From: Clostridiaceae bacterium
GTDB lineage: Bacteria > Bacillota_I > Bacilli_A > Erysipelotrichales > Coprobacillaceae
Assembly: GCA_902363625.1 (NCBI GenBank)
Contig: CABJAS010000001.1
Location: 186,001 to 250,000, forward strand
DNA: 64,000 nt
Direction of reading: 5' to 3'
Position 1 is the first letter of the stretch, and each line of letters begins with the position of its first letter. This document shows, piece by piece, positions 25,669 through 33,896 of this stretch. Made by a program: the position numbers and the translations under genes. The notes under the pieces are model-generated. The model made no database searches. It was given only the letters and a program-made list of their open reading frames with translations, and had not been told where the DNA came from.

Positions 25669-26748
25669 TTATTCTGAACGATAACGATTAAAGATTTCAC
25701 TGTCATTAGCATTGATAATATCAGGTGTGAGGTAAGGAACAAAGACTTCATTTTCTTCGTCCATTTGAATGACTTCGTGACTGGTTGCCCAAATCTGAAC
25801 CGTATCCCCTTCACTTAAAACAAAATTATTAAGACTTGATGTTTTCAGGGCATACTCATTGCCATTATCATCTTTTATTACGTAAGCCGAACTTGTTGCA
25901 AACTGAAGTTCACCATAGCCTACTCCAATATATTCACCTACAGTCCCTTCTACATAAAGAGATACACTTTTATAAGCAGCACCTCTTAATTCAGTGACCA
26001 GCTGACTATAACGATTAGGCAAATATTTTGCCGACTCACTCTCACATTCCTTTTTAAAGTTTGCAATGGATTCTTCTGTCATTTCAGGATCCTCATAGCC
26101 TTTATGATCATAAGGATCAATCGATAAAAGTGTAATTTTATCTACAATTTTTTCTTTTTTGTCAAATGAATAATTTACAATTTGAATTTCATTGCGATCC
26201 TCTAAGATTCCTTCATATTCATCACTAGTATAACTTGGAAAATCCTTGAATGCTTTATTAACATCCTCTGTTTTAGCGTTTAAGGCAATCCCGCCTTTAG
26301 TGACAAAGTCTTTCGAGGCTAAGAAGAAGTTATCGGCTACAATCCCTACTACTTGCGTTTCTTCTGTGATTTTAATGGTATCAGAAGTATCATTCATTAA
26401 ATAAAGTTCGATCTGTGCCTTAAAACCTTCTAAACTTTCTGTTTCATTTACAAACGAAATTTCAACAACCGTATCCGGTTTTAATTCAATTGTCTCTATT
26501 TTTGATTCTTCTGAATCAGCATCCTCTTTCCATCCTTTATCTAAGAATTCTTTCAGCGAACACGGCAGCTGATAATAAGTTCCCATCAAGACAGCATCCA
26601 CCACTTCACGCTCTGTACTGATTTGTTTAGCGGATTCGATAACCTGAGAATCGTTAGACGGATCTTTTGGAACGTCTTTTTTGCCATTACTGCTGCAGCC
26701 ACTGATTGTCAGCATCCCCACTAACAAAAACAGCCATAATTTTTTCAT
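25669..26748 (-). CDS. Lipoprotein of unknown function
   Basis: The 359-residue protein has a lipoprotein signal (KKLWLFLLVGMLTISGC, cysteine at 18) followed by a Ser/Gly/Lys/Asp linker, so it is anchored outside the membrane. The rest is acidic and strand-rich, with two possible modules (about 60-170 and 265-350). The second carries a strand pair such as GVGYGELQFATSSAYVIKDD, similar to OB-fold-like domains of surface proteins. I do not recognise a precise family. The gene is monocistronic, with its own terminator. Confidence 0.7.
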   Translation of the reverse strand: MKKLWLFLLVGMLTISGCSSNGKKDVPKDPSNDSQVIESAKQISTEREVVDAVLMGTYYQLPCSLKEFLDKGWKEDADSEESKIETIELKPDTVVEISFVNETESLEGFKAQIELYLMNDTSDTIKITEETQVVGIVADNFFLASKDFVTKGGIALNAKTEDVNKAFKDFPSYTSDEYEGILEDRNEIQIVNYSFDKKEKIVDKITLLSIDPYDHKGYEDPEMTEESIANFKKECESESAKYLPNRYSQLVTELRGAAYKSVSLYVEGTVGEYIGVGYGELQFATSSAYVIKDDNGNEYALKTSSLNNFVLSEGDTVQIWATSHEVIQMDEENEVFVPYLTPDIINANDSEIFNRYRSE

Positions 26749-27019
26749 TTGTTTATCTCCTTCATTTAGCTTAGGAAGGCATAGATTGTTTCTTAATCTA
26801 TCCCGTCACTTAATCAAAAGTTTACCATATCCGCTTCATCACTGACAAGAGACAAACAATAAAAAGCAGCATTTTTTAGTTAATGCCTTACATATATCAT
26901 GTGTTGGCAAAGCAAAAACCGCTCTTCTTTAATAGTTATATCCTAAATTATTTTTGTCTATATGTGAAATAAGATAGCTCGCAAGATGGGATCAGCAACA
27001 CGTGGCATTCATAAGCATC

Positions 27020-27290
27020 TAAACGAATAATCTTGAATTATTTTAGCTGTACATTAGGATAACGATTATCGCTTAGCTTGATGGTCTATCCTTTGTCCCG
27101 GACAATTAAAATAAACAGCAGGGCATGTGATAAAGTCAAAATCAGAACGGTTATATCATCGATTTCAATAACATCGTCTACTATGCTGCGCAGTCCTAAT
27201 AAATAAAACCATTCTACACTAGTGCTATAAACGTTTCCACTGTATCGGCAATCCCTGCTCTTCACACACCGCCATAAAGAAAACAACTAC
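27020..27290 (-). pseudogene. Possible decayed coding sequence
   Basis: A short minus-strand frame (27086-27286) contains a hydrophobic end LTLSHALLFILIVRDKG. Just past its stop the next frame reads TIKLSDNRYPNVQL before a second stop (about 27040). Another frame upstream reads ADTVETFIALV. Pieces of plausible protein in different frames suggest a gene broken by small indels. No ribosome site is convincing. The identity is unknown. Confidence 0.25.
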
Positions 27291-27361
27291 TCTCGAAGCC
27301 TGAAAAACAACAGCAGTTTTTCATTAAGCTTTCACATAGCACCTTGATTTCAACAATCCAT

Positions 27362-27472
27362 CTATAGTAAAATATGACATTTTATTTAGGGAAAATAGTA
27401 ATCAATCTTCCTGCCCTGCATATCTTAGCTTTGAGCTAAGACATAATGACAGGACGGTGCTGTCATTTTTTT
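27362..27472 (+). ncRNA. Candidate small RNA ending in a strong terminator
   Basis: The plus strand has a hairpin CTTAGCTTTGAGCTAAG (about 27424-27440) and a terminator hairpin AATGACAG/CTGTCATT (27445-27452 with 27460-27467) followed by TTTTT. No plus-strand gene lies upstream, and the nearest genes are on the minus strand. A weak -35-like TTGATT (27344-27349) and a TAGTAAAAT-like -10 (about 27364-27372) could start it. TCCTG (27409-27413) could pair with CAGGA (27450-27454) as an alternative to the terminator, which would suit an attenuator. It matches no RNA family I know. Expression is unproven. Confidence 0.35.
27445..27472 (+). terminator. Strong terminator of the candidate small RNA
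   Basis: An 8-bp perfect stem AATGACAG/CTGTCATT with a 7-base loop is followed by seven Ts. On the minus strand no T-run follows, so it works only for plus-strand transcripts. Confidence 0.75.
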
Positions 27473-27486
27473 ATATAAAACTCATC

Positions 27487-28635
27487 TTATTTTACTTCTC
27501 CGTTTAAGGTTTCGTAAACTGTACGTTGTAGTTCTTTTACTTCGGGACTATTTGGGTCCTCAACATCCTGTTCAAATTTATCCATTGAATATGCCCAATA
27601 GAATCCACCGCCATATCCGTTTTCCTTAACCCAGTTCATTTTCTCCTGAGCAATTTTAGGAGAGGCGTCTATATAACCGTCCCATTCTTTATAGTAAGGA
27701 ACTAGATAGGGACCGCCTTCATTATAGAAAGGAATTCCTAAATTTAATTTAGCACGATGTTCGGGGGTATCGCCCACTTTATGAATATGCTTTTTCATAT
27801 TATCTTTTACATAAGACATGGGAGCCTGACTTCTGCCGCTGCCAGAATCAAAGTCATAACACATAACATTCATATAGTCGAGTGCTTCCAATCCTTCTTC
27901 ATCCACCCAAGGGATGCCAGAAGCGATTGTCAGCAGCTTATGATTATCAGGATAGCGCTCATCTAGTTTGGCACGAAATTCTTTCAATAAGGCAAGCCCA
28001 TCTTTTTCACAAGTTGGACATGATGCGATTGTTCCCCAACCGCCGTTATTTGGATATTCCCAGTCTAAATCAATTCCATCCAAATGAAATTCATCAATCA
28101 GATCCATGCAGCTTTCAATAAATTCATTTCGTCCTTCTAGTGTCTGCGCCATATAACAAAAGCCATCCGAATCCCAGCCCCCGATGGAAAGCAGTACATT
28201 AAGCTCCGGCTTTTGTTCTTTCAAAGCAACTAAAGCATGAAGATAAGGCTCTCCGTTCACTTTAGATTTCATTTCTTCAATCCAGCCGTTTACTGTTGCC
28301 CTATAATGATAATTTCCATCACTGGGATCTTTGTAAGCTTCTTTTGATGCCACGCTGCCACTCATTAATGGACGTCCGTCATAACCCGGATCATACTGAT
28401 AGGCTTCAATCATCCCAAAAGCGAAATTGATATGCGTAACATAGCGTGTATCCACTGCTGATGTTACGGTTTCTCCCTCCTCACCAATCCAGCGCCAATT
28501 TTCTGATGCCGGCACCGTTACATAGGCAATCGTACGGTAATCTCCTTCTTTGACTAGTGATTCTTGTTGTTTGGGTACTGAACAGCCACTTAGCATAACT
28601 ACTATCAAAAGTAAAAACAGAATTTGCTTTTTCAT
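27487..28635 (-). CDS. Glycoside hydrolase family 18 lipoprotein (chitinase-like)
   Basis: The 382-residue protein has a lipoprotein signal (LLLIVVMLSGC, cysteine about residue 18). The catalytic domain reads NVLLSIGGWDSDGFCYMA, then FHLDGIDLDWEYP, which carries the DxxDxDxE motif of GH18 with the acid Glu, then LNVMCYDF-like and LNLGIPFYNEG blocks, and ends with GGGFYWAYSMD. GH18 enzymes cleave beta-1,4 N-acetylglucosamine chains. In a gut or soil Bacillota species the target may be chitin, host glycans or the cell wall. It is monocistronic. Confidence 0.93.
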   Translation of the reverse strand: MKKQILFLLLIVVMLSGCSVPKQQESLVKEGDYRTIAYVTVPASENWRWIGEEGETVTSAVDTRYVTHINFAFGMIEAYQYDPGYDGRPLMSGSVASKEAYKDPSDGNYHYRATVNGWIEEMKSKVNGEPYLHALVALKEQKPELNVLLSIGGWDSDGFCYMAQTLEGRNEFIESCMDLIDEFHLDGIDLDWEYPNNGGWGTIASCPTCEKDGLALLKEFRAKLDERYPDNHKLLTIASGIPWVDEEGLEALDYMNVMCYDFDSGSGRSQAPMSYVKDNMKKHIHKVGDTPEHRAKLNLGIPFYNEGGPYLVPYYKEWDGYIDASPKIAQEKMNWVKENGYGGGFYWAYSMDKFEQDVEDPNSPEVKELQRTVYETLNGEVK

Positions 28636-28712
28636 TCAACTCCTCCTTTTAATGTATCTTTGTATTTTCATAATACACCTTAAAGCTTCCTTTAGGTCAA
28701 TACCTTTTTAAA

Positions 28713-28742
28713 CAAAAAAAGATTTCAGGGAAACCCGAAATC
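28713..28742 (-). terminator. Terminator of the PurF-like gene
   Basis: GATTTC.GGG/CCC.GAAATC (28721-28730 with 28734-28742) is followed by TTTTTTT on the minus strand. Confidence 0.8.
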
Positions 28743-28747
28743 TCATA

Positions 28748-30157
28748 TTATTCTTTACCACTCCAGCAATATGTACATAGTTTGCATGGTTCAAGACCAA
28801 TCGATTCAATTAAATCATCCAAGCGGTGATATTTTAATGAAGTAAATTTCAAACGTTTACAGATTTCATCCAACATTGCCTGATACTTAGGATGATCCGG
28901 ATCTGCATATTGCAGCAATACCTCTTCACTGACATTATCTGTCCCTTCAAGATCACACACTACTCTTCTGGTGATTAGATCCATCTCTGAATTTGAACGA
29001 GAGAAATTTAAATACTTACAGCCAAACAGCAATGGCGGACATGCCGGTCTAACATGCACTTCTTTTGCCCCGCTCTGATATAAAAATTCTGTTGTTTCTC
29101 TTAACTGTGTCCCACGTACAATAGAATCATCGATCAGCAACAAACTTTTATCTTTGATTAGCTCCTGCACCGGAATCAATTTCATCTTAGCAATCAGATT
29201 TCTCTGTCCTTGACTTTGAGGCATAAACGAACGTGGCCAAGTCGGTGTATATTTAATAAAAGGTCTTGCAAAAGGGATTCCTGAGCGATTCGCATAGCCT
29301 ACCGCATGAGCAATACCCGAGTCGGGAACACCGGCGACACTATCCGGTTTTGCATCATCACGTCCCGCTAAAAGATCTCCGCAGCGGTTTCTCATTACCT
29401 CAACATTGATTCCTTCATAGGTAGAAGTCGGATAACCGTAATATACCCATAAAAATGAACACATTTTCATTTTATCTGCCGGTGCCTGTTCCTGCTTGAT
29501 TTCATCTTCACTCATGAATATGATTTCTCCGGGACCGAGATCCTTTTCGTGATGATAGCCTAAATTCAAGAAAGCCGAACTTTCAAAAGTGACACAATGG
29601 GCATCTTCTTTTGTCCCAATAATGACAGGGGTTCTTCCGAATTTATCACGGGCACAATAAATCCCATCCGGTGTCATGATCAAAATACTCATTGATCCTT
29701 TCACAACCTCTTGAACATGCTTGATTCCATCAACGATCGTATCTTTTTGATTAATGATCGCCGCTACCATTTCCGTAGGATTGATAACTCCCCCGCTCAT
29801 TTCTAAAAAGTGCGTTGTTCCATAAGCAAAACAATTTTCTTTTAATTCTTCTAAATTATTGATACGTCCAACCGTGGTGATGGCAAATGATCCTAAATGA
29901 GAATTTACCAATAACGGTTGAGCTTCATTATCTGAAATACAGCCAATTCCAATCTTTCCAACAAATTCATCCACATCTTTTTCAAATTTTGTTCTGAAGG
30001 GTGAATTTTCAATATTATGAATAGAACGGTTAAACCCATCCGGTCCATATACAGCCATTCCCCCTCTGCGGGTTCCTAAATGTGAATGATAATCTACTCC
30101 AAAAAATAAGTCCATGACACAATCGTTTTTTGATGCTACGCCAAAAAATCCACTCAT
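28748..30157 (-). CDS. PurF (amidophosphoribosyltransferase) paralogue with inactive glutaminase domain
   Basis: The 469-residue protein has the PurF layout: N-terminal class II glutaminase (about 1-230), then a PRPP-binding phosphoribosyltransferase domain with LLIDDSIVRGTQLRE (340-354). The glutaminase nucleophile is missing, because the chain starts MSGFFG instead of with the usual Met-Cys or processed Cys. The RYST and NGNL motifs are replaced by CISD and VGRI. The Fe-S ligand cysteines of the Bacillus enzyme are all matched (about C233, C380, C458, C461). So it probably cannot use glutamine and may use free ammonia or have another role. Similar MGGFFG-type paralogues exist in Bacillota. 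No purine genes are nearby. The ATG follows AAGGAGAAGG. Confidence 0.9.
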   Translation of the reverse strand: MSGFFGVASKNDCVMDLFFGVDYHSHLGTRRGGMAVYGPDGFNRSIHNIENSPFRTKFEKDVDEFVGKIGIGCISDNEAQPLLVNSHLGSFAITTVGRINNLEELKENCFAYGTTHFLEMSGGVINPTEMVAAIINQKDTIVDGIKHVQEVVKGSMSILIMTPDGIYCARDKFGRTPVIIGTKEDAHCVTFESSAFLNLGYHHEKDLGPGEIIFMSEDEIKQEQAPADKMKMCSFLWVYYGYPTSTYEGINVEVMRNRCGDLLAGRDDAKPDSVAGVPDSGIAHAVGYANRSGIPFARPFIKYTPTWPRSFMPQSQGQRNLIAKMKLIPVQELIKDKSLLLIDDSIVRGTQLRETTEFLYQSGAKEVHVRPACPPLLFGCKYLNFSRSNSEMDLITRRVVCDLEGTDNVSEEVLLQYADPDHPKYQAMLDEICKRLKFTSLKYHRLDDLIESIGLEPCKLCTYCWSGKE

Positions 30158-30454
30158 CTCGATAACCTTCTCCTTTAACCATAGTTTACTTATCTATTTT
30201 AGATGATTTTTCGACATAAGTCTACATTTTGTTTCCAACAAATGCCATAACTTATAAAAGAAAGCGAAACCATTTTATACATTCTCCTTTCTTTTGCCGC
30301 CGTTTATCATGAAATAAACAAATTTATTTTACTTTTTAACATAAATTTACCAAAATCAAAGATCAAAGTATATATAAAAGTTCGCTATGATTATATGAAT
30401 TCAATAGAAACAAAAAATACATCATGTGCATGAGAGAAAATTAAGACCGGAAAT

Positions 30455-30559
30455 CTATTTTACTAAAACACTATCTTTGCTTATTTCATATTTTTTGACG
30501 GCATCAATATAAGAACTCATGCCGCCTAAGCAGTCTTGAATAACATTTTCTTTCGTTCT
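30455..30559 (-). pseudogene. Fragment resembling an IS3-family orfA helix-turn-helix
   Basis: A 34-codon minus-strand frame reads VIQDCLGGMSSYIDAVKKYE then ISKDSVL, similar to the N-terminal helix-turn-helix of IS3/IS150 transposase A proteins (a KEV...CLENG..Y..AAKKYGIS..TV pattern). There is no start codon with a ribosome site, and nothing of OrfB follows. The match is by eye and weak. Confidence 0.25.
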
Positions 30560-30651
30560 TTAGAATAGACTGTATTTTATAATATAGGATAAAAACCCTA
30601 TATCCTTTTATAATTAAATACTGCTCAATCTTTATTGAAATTTCTTAACAA

Positions 30652-30680
30652 GAAAAAAGATCACTCCTTTTAGAGCGATC
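30652..30680 (-). terminator. Terminator of the c-di-GMP operon
   Basis: GATCGCTC/GAGTGATC (30673-30680 with 30659-30666) with one mismatch is followed by TTTTTTC on the minus strand. Confidence 0.7.
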
Positions 30681-30708
30681 CCAACATTTGAAAAGATGCT
30701 TCTTTTTA

Positions 30709-31170
30709 TTATGTATTAAAATAATGAATTTTCGCATGAACTTCGTCATCAATATCTAAAATCGCATAGCTTGGTCCCTTTTTACCAATACAACGCCAAA
30801 GTGCGCCGGGATTAATCAGCAATACCCCATCTAAATATTCTTTTCTTTGCACATGAGTATGCCCGAAACAGACTATATCGGCATTGCATGCCTTTGCTCT
30901 CTTTACCAGCTGCTGATCTCTTTTAGCAGAAGGATATTGATGCCCATGAACAACAAGCAGTCTATGCCTTCCTATATCCAATATTAGCTGCTCGGGATAA
31001 CTATTTGCTTCATCATTATTTCCTAAAACAACCCTAAACTGAGGATAATCTTTCTGATTCAACAAGAAATCACCACAGTGAATGAAATAGTCTGCAGTTG
31101 GGTAGCGTTTTAAAATTTCATCCAAATAAGCTGTTCTTCCATGAGAATCACTGACGACAATCACAACCAT
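30709..31170 (-). CDS. YfcE/MJ0936-type metallophosphoesterase
   Basis: The 153-residue protein has the calcineurin-like dimetal motifs in order: VSDSHGRT (Asp, His), FIHCGDF (Asp), VLGNNDE (Asn), VVHGHQY (His), and CFGHTHVQ (His). These match the short YfcE family, which hydrolyses phosphodiester substrates in vitro with unknown natural substrate. ATG 31170 is chosen because AGGTG stands 6 bases upstream. A GTG at 31179 overlaps that site. It follows the GGDEF protein gene by 19 bases and so is the third gene of the c-di-GMP operon. The context invites, but does not prove, a role in nucleotide turnover. Confidence 0.9.
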   Translation of the reverse strand: MVVIVVSDSHGRTAYLDEILKRYPTADYFIHCGDFLLNQKDYPQFRVVLGNNDEANSYPEQLILDIGRHRLLVVHGHQYPSAKRDQQLVKRAKACNADIVCFGHTHVQRKEYLDGVLLINPGALWRCIGKKGPSYAILDIDDEVHAKIHYFNT

Positions 31171-31189
31171 TCTTTTCACCTCAGTTTTT

Positions 31190-33895
31190 TTATTTCTGCT
31201 TATAACGGTTTATATCCCGACAGCTCAACATTACCGCTTCTTTTCCTTTCCATCTCACACAAGTGGCATCAACATCCACCCACACTTTAAAGGTGGGTAT
31301 ATAAATTTCATCATTTTGACTTTCTTTACTTTCAAAAAGGCGTTTCAGCGGACAAAACGGGCATGGTGACGTTCGTTCCATAAATACATGATAACAGCGC
31401 ATACCAATCTTTGCTTGCTGACAATATTCACTCGTTTTCTTGTTTAAAAATAAAATTTCATATGACTTAGGATCAATCACATAGATCCAAGAATTTTGAT
31501 TATTTAATAAATCCAACAAACCGGTTGATTCTTGTTTCAAGATAGATTCCGCTCTATTTTTTAGTAAAAATACACTTAAGATTTCAGATATAAACACTAA
31601 TGCTTCAATTTGATCCTGTGTCCAATAGCGGTTTTGACGGCATTCATCAAATCCCACATAACCCTTGAACTCACCATTATCCATCACTGCACATTGAAGC
31701 ATAGATTTAATTCCCTGTTTTGCGACAAGATTATAATGATATTCAGGAAGCTGATGAATATCGGCACAATAAAAGATCCCATCTTCATTAAAATTATCTA
31801 TATAATTTCTGCCAAGCTCATCTCTGTAAGAAACGTGCTTCAAATAATCAATCTGAGGTTCTATACCACTATTGCACCATTCAAATGTATTTTTACAGTA
31901 AGTTCCATCATGACTGCTTTCAAATATATAGACACGGCTAACATCAAATTGCAATCCAACAATTTCTAAAATGGACGCGATCGCCTCGGCTAAATCCTTG
32001 GAATTATATAAAACTCGAAACACATATTCAGTAAGCTGTCCATTCAGTACTTTATTATTTTCATTAGAGTCAATTTTTTCATTGACAACTGAACCGACTT
32101 TAGTATCCCCAAAATATTCATTAATAATCGATTCGTCATAAAGTGCATATTGATTTTTCCCAGCTTTTTTCGCATGATACAACGCTTGATCCGCTTTTTG
32201 GAAAAGCAGCTTGAAATTATCGCCATCTTTGGGAATCATAGCTATTCCAATACTGCATGAAATCGGTACTTGTTTATCATGATTCAGCTGCAATTCATGC
32301 ATCTCGTAAAGCATTTGCCTTGCTTTTATTTTGATACTCTCTATATCTTGCATATCTTTAACAAATACAATAAATTCATCACCACCGATTCTTCCAATAA
32401 TATCATGGTGACGAAAAACATTCTTCATTCTTCTGGCAATATCACTTAAAACCGCATCACCAAACAGATGTCCAAGACGATCATTGATTTCTTTGAAATT
32501 ATCAATATCAATAATCATCAAAGCATGAAATTTCTTTCTATCTATCGATGCTAAAGCGCTTTTGATTTGACGCTGTGCAGTCATTTTATTATAAATGCCA
32601 GTCAAAGCATCTTCCTGAGAACGACTCAGCAGAAACTGAGAATGCTGCTTTTCCTGATCGATATCAATAATAATCCCAATTGCTCGAATTGGCTGTTCAT
32701 TTTTATCAAACTGCACACTGACACGCAGACGCCACCAGCGATATTGATGTTCACTGTTTTGCAGACGCAGTTCTTCTTCAACGTAGCTGTTTTTGTTTTT
32801 AATCTTTTCTAGCATACGCTTTAATTTAGGAATATCTGCCTGATGAAAAAGAGGATGCCCGGCTTCGAATACAAATTCTTTAACATTATTTTCCGGTATT
32901 GTTTGCGGAATAATTCTTTCCAGTCCCCTTGAGTATTTTAATTGATCATTCAAAATATCCCAGTCAAACACAACATCATTCGTTTGATTCATAATGATAT
33001 CATAGCGCTCTAATGCCAGATTTAACTCTTCTCTTATCTTTTTTTCTTCTGTAATATCTATAATGATACAGTAATAAGAAGGATACCCTCCTTTAGGATC
33101 TTCAATTAACTGACCATTGTCCAATACCCATATGGAACGTTGGTCTTTATGTAAAATACGATATTCGATCTGCTTGGTTGATCCTAATGCCATTTGCTGT
33201 ATAACTTCCTGTTCGATATTTTCACGATCACGAGGATCAATCATTTTTCGAAAACTGTCATCAAACTGATCTTTTATTTCCTGACGCTTATATCCCAGCA
33301 TTTTTAAAAATCCGTCACTCATATAAAGCAGCGTTAATGCTTCATCGTCTAAACAGCGAAATATCCCACCCGGAACATTATTGGTTAATACTTCCAAATC
33401 GTCATTAACCTGTTTTAAATATAAAGCATCCTGATAGTCTCTCTCATTTTGTTTTCGTTTTTTTCTGTCCTTCATCTCTTTATAAAGAAGTTCATTAAAC
33501 TGTTCCTCTGATTGAAACATGGATATATAGACCTCTTTAATAATAAATGCACTTTCTCTTGCCTCTACTGTTAAACTACCAAAAAAAGTAAGCGAATATT
33601 GATAGTTTTCACCGATCAGTAATGCATCAATTTCGTAACACACTAAAAAGGGATTGCTTTCCTCCTTGATTTCCTCCATTTTAAACTCGCACACTTCAAT
33701 CCTATAATTTTTACGGTTAACGGCTTCTGTCAGCATTTTTTCCACTTCAGCTTTTCCGTTTAGAATTCTTTGACAACGTACACTGCTCCAGCGAATCTGA
33801 GGATCCAGCATCATCAAGACTTTTGAAACATCATGCTGCAGGTAATAGGCTTCAATAAATTGATTAATAAAAGCAGAAGCGGCTCTTGTTTCCAT
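31190..33895 (-). CDS. Diguanylate cyclase, NTF2-PAS-PAS-GGDEF-GAF-PAS architecture
   Basis: The 901-residue soluble protein has an N-terminal SnoaL/NTF2-like domain (about 1-125), two PAS domains (about 165-285 and 295-415), a GGDEF domain (about 425-585), a GAF domain (about 620-780) and a C-terminal PAS-like domain (about 790-900). GRIGGDEFIVF (residues 501-511) is intact, and an RHHD allosteric I-site (495-498) sits just before it. The protein should therefore make c-di-GMP and be feedback inhibited. ATG 33895 follows the EAL gene's stop by one base, with GGAGGG inside that gene's last codons. A 951-residue frame starting at 34045 would overlap the EAL gene and is rejected. Confidence 0.9.
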   Translation of the reverse strand: METRAASAFINQFIEAYYLQHDVSKVLMMLDPQIRWSSVRCQRILNGKAEVEKMLTEAVNRKNYRIEVCEFKMEEIKEESNPFLVCYEIDALLIGENYQYSLTFFGSLTVEARESAFIIKEVYISMFQSEEQFNELLYKEMKDRKKRKQNERDYQDALYLKQVNDDLEVLTNNVPGGIFRCLDDEALTLLYMSDGFLKMLGYKRQEIKDQFDDSFRKMIDPRDRENIEQEVIQQMALGSTKQIEYRILHKDQRSIWVLDNGQLIEDPKGGYPSYYCIIIDITEEKKIREELNLALERYDIIMNQTNDVVFDWDILNDQLKYSRGLERIIPQTIPENNVKEFVFEAGHPLFHQADIPKLKRMLEKIKNKNSYVEEELRLQNSEHQYRWWRLRVSVQFDKNEQPIRAIGIIIDIDQEKQHSQFLLSRSQEDALTGIYNKMTAQRQIKSALASIDRKKFHALMIIDIDNFKEINDRLGHLFGDAVLSDIARRMKNVFRHHDIIGRIGGDEFIVFVKDMQDIESIKIKARQMLYEMHELQLNHDKQVPISCSIGIAMIPKDGDNFKLLFQKADQALYHAKKAGKNQYALYDESIINEYFGDTKVGSVVNEKIDSNENNKVLNGQLTEYVFRVLYNSKDLAEAIASILEIVGLQFDVSRVYIFESSHDGTYCKNTFEWCNSGIEPQIDYLKHVSYRDELGRNYIDNFNEDGIFYCADIHQLPEYHYNLVAKQGIKSMLQCAVMDNGEFKGYVGFDECRQNRYWTQDQIEALVFISEILSVFLLKNRAESILKQESTGLLDLLNNQNSWIYVIDPKSYEILFLNKKTSEYCQQAKIGMRCYHVFMERTSPCPFCPLKRLFESKESQNDEIYIPTFKVWVDVDATCVRWKGKEAVMLSCRDINRYKQK

Positions 33896-33896
33896 C

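Larger units (their letters stand above)
26749..27486. other. 738-base spacer with a decayed gene and a candidate small RNA
   Basis: No intact gene was found in this stretch. The minus strand at 27086-27286 has a 66-codon frame that looks like a decayed protein. The plus strand at about 27362-27472 looks like a short transcript with a strong terminator. Both are listed separately. The rest is unassigned AT-rich sequence. Confidence 0.6.
30158..30708. other. 551-base spacer with a possible transposase scrap
   Basis: AT-rich sequence between the PurF-like gene and the phosphoesterase gene. No complete gene was found and no purine riboswitch is recognisable upstream of the PurF-like gene. It holds a short hairpin ATATAGG/CCTATAT (about 30582-30602), a possible transposase fragment, and the terminator of the phosphoesterase gene. 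Confidence 0.55.

Noticed and set aside
30158..30700. Purine riboswitch upstream of the PurF-like gene
   Set aside because: I looked for the conserved purine-aptamer segments on the minus strand and found none.
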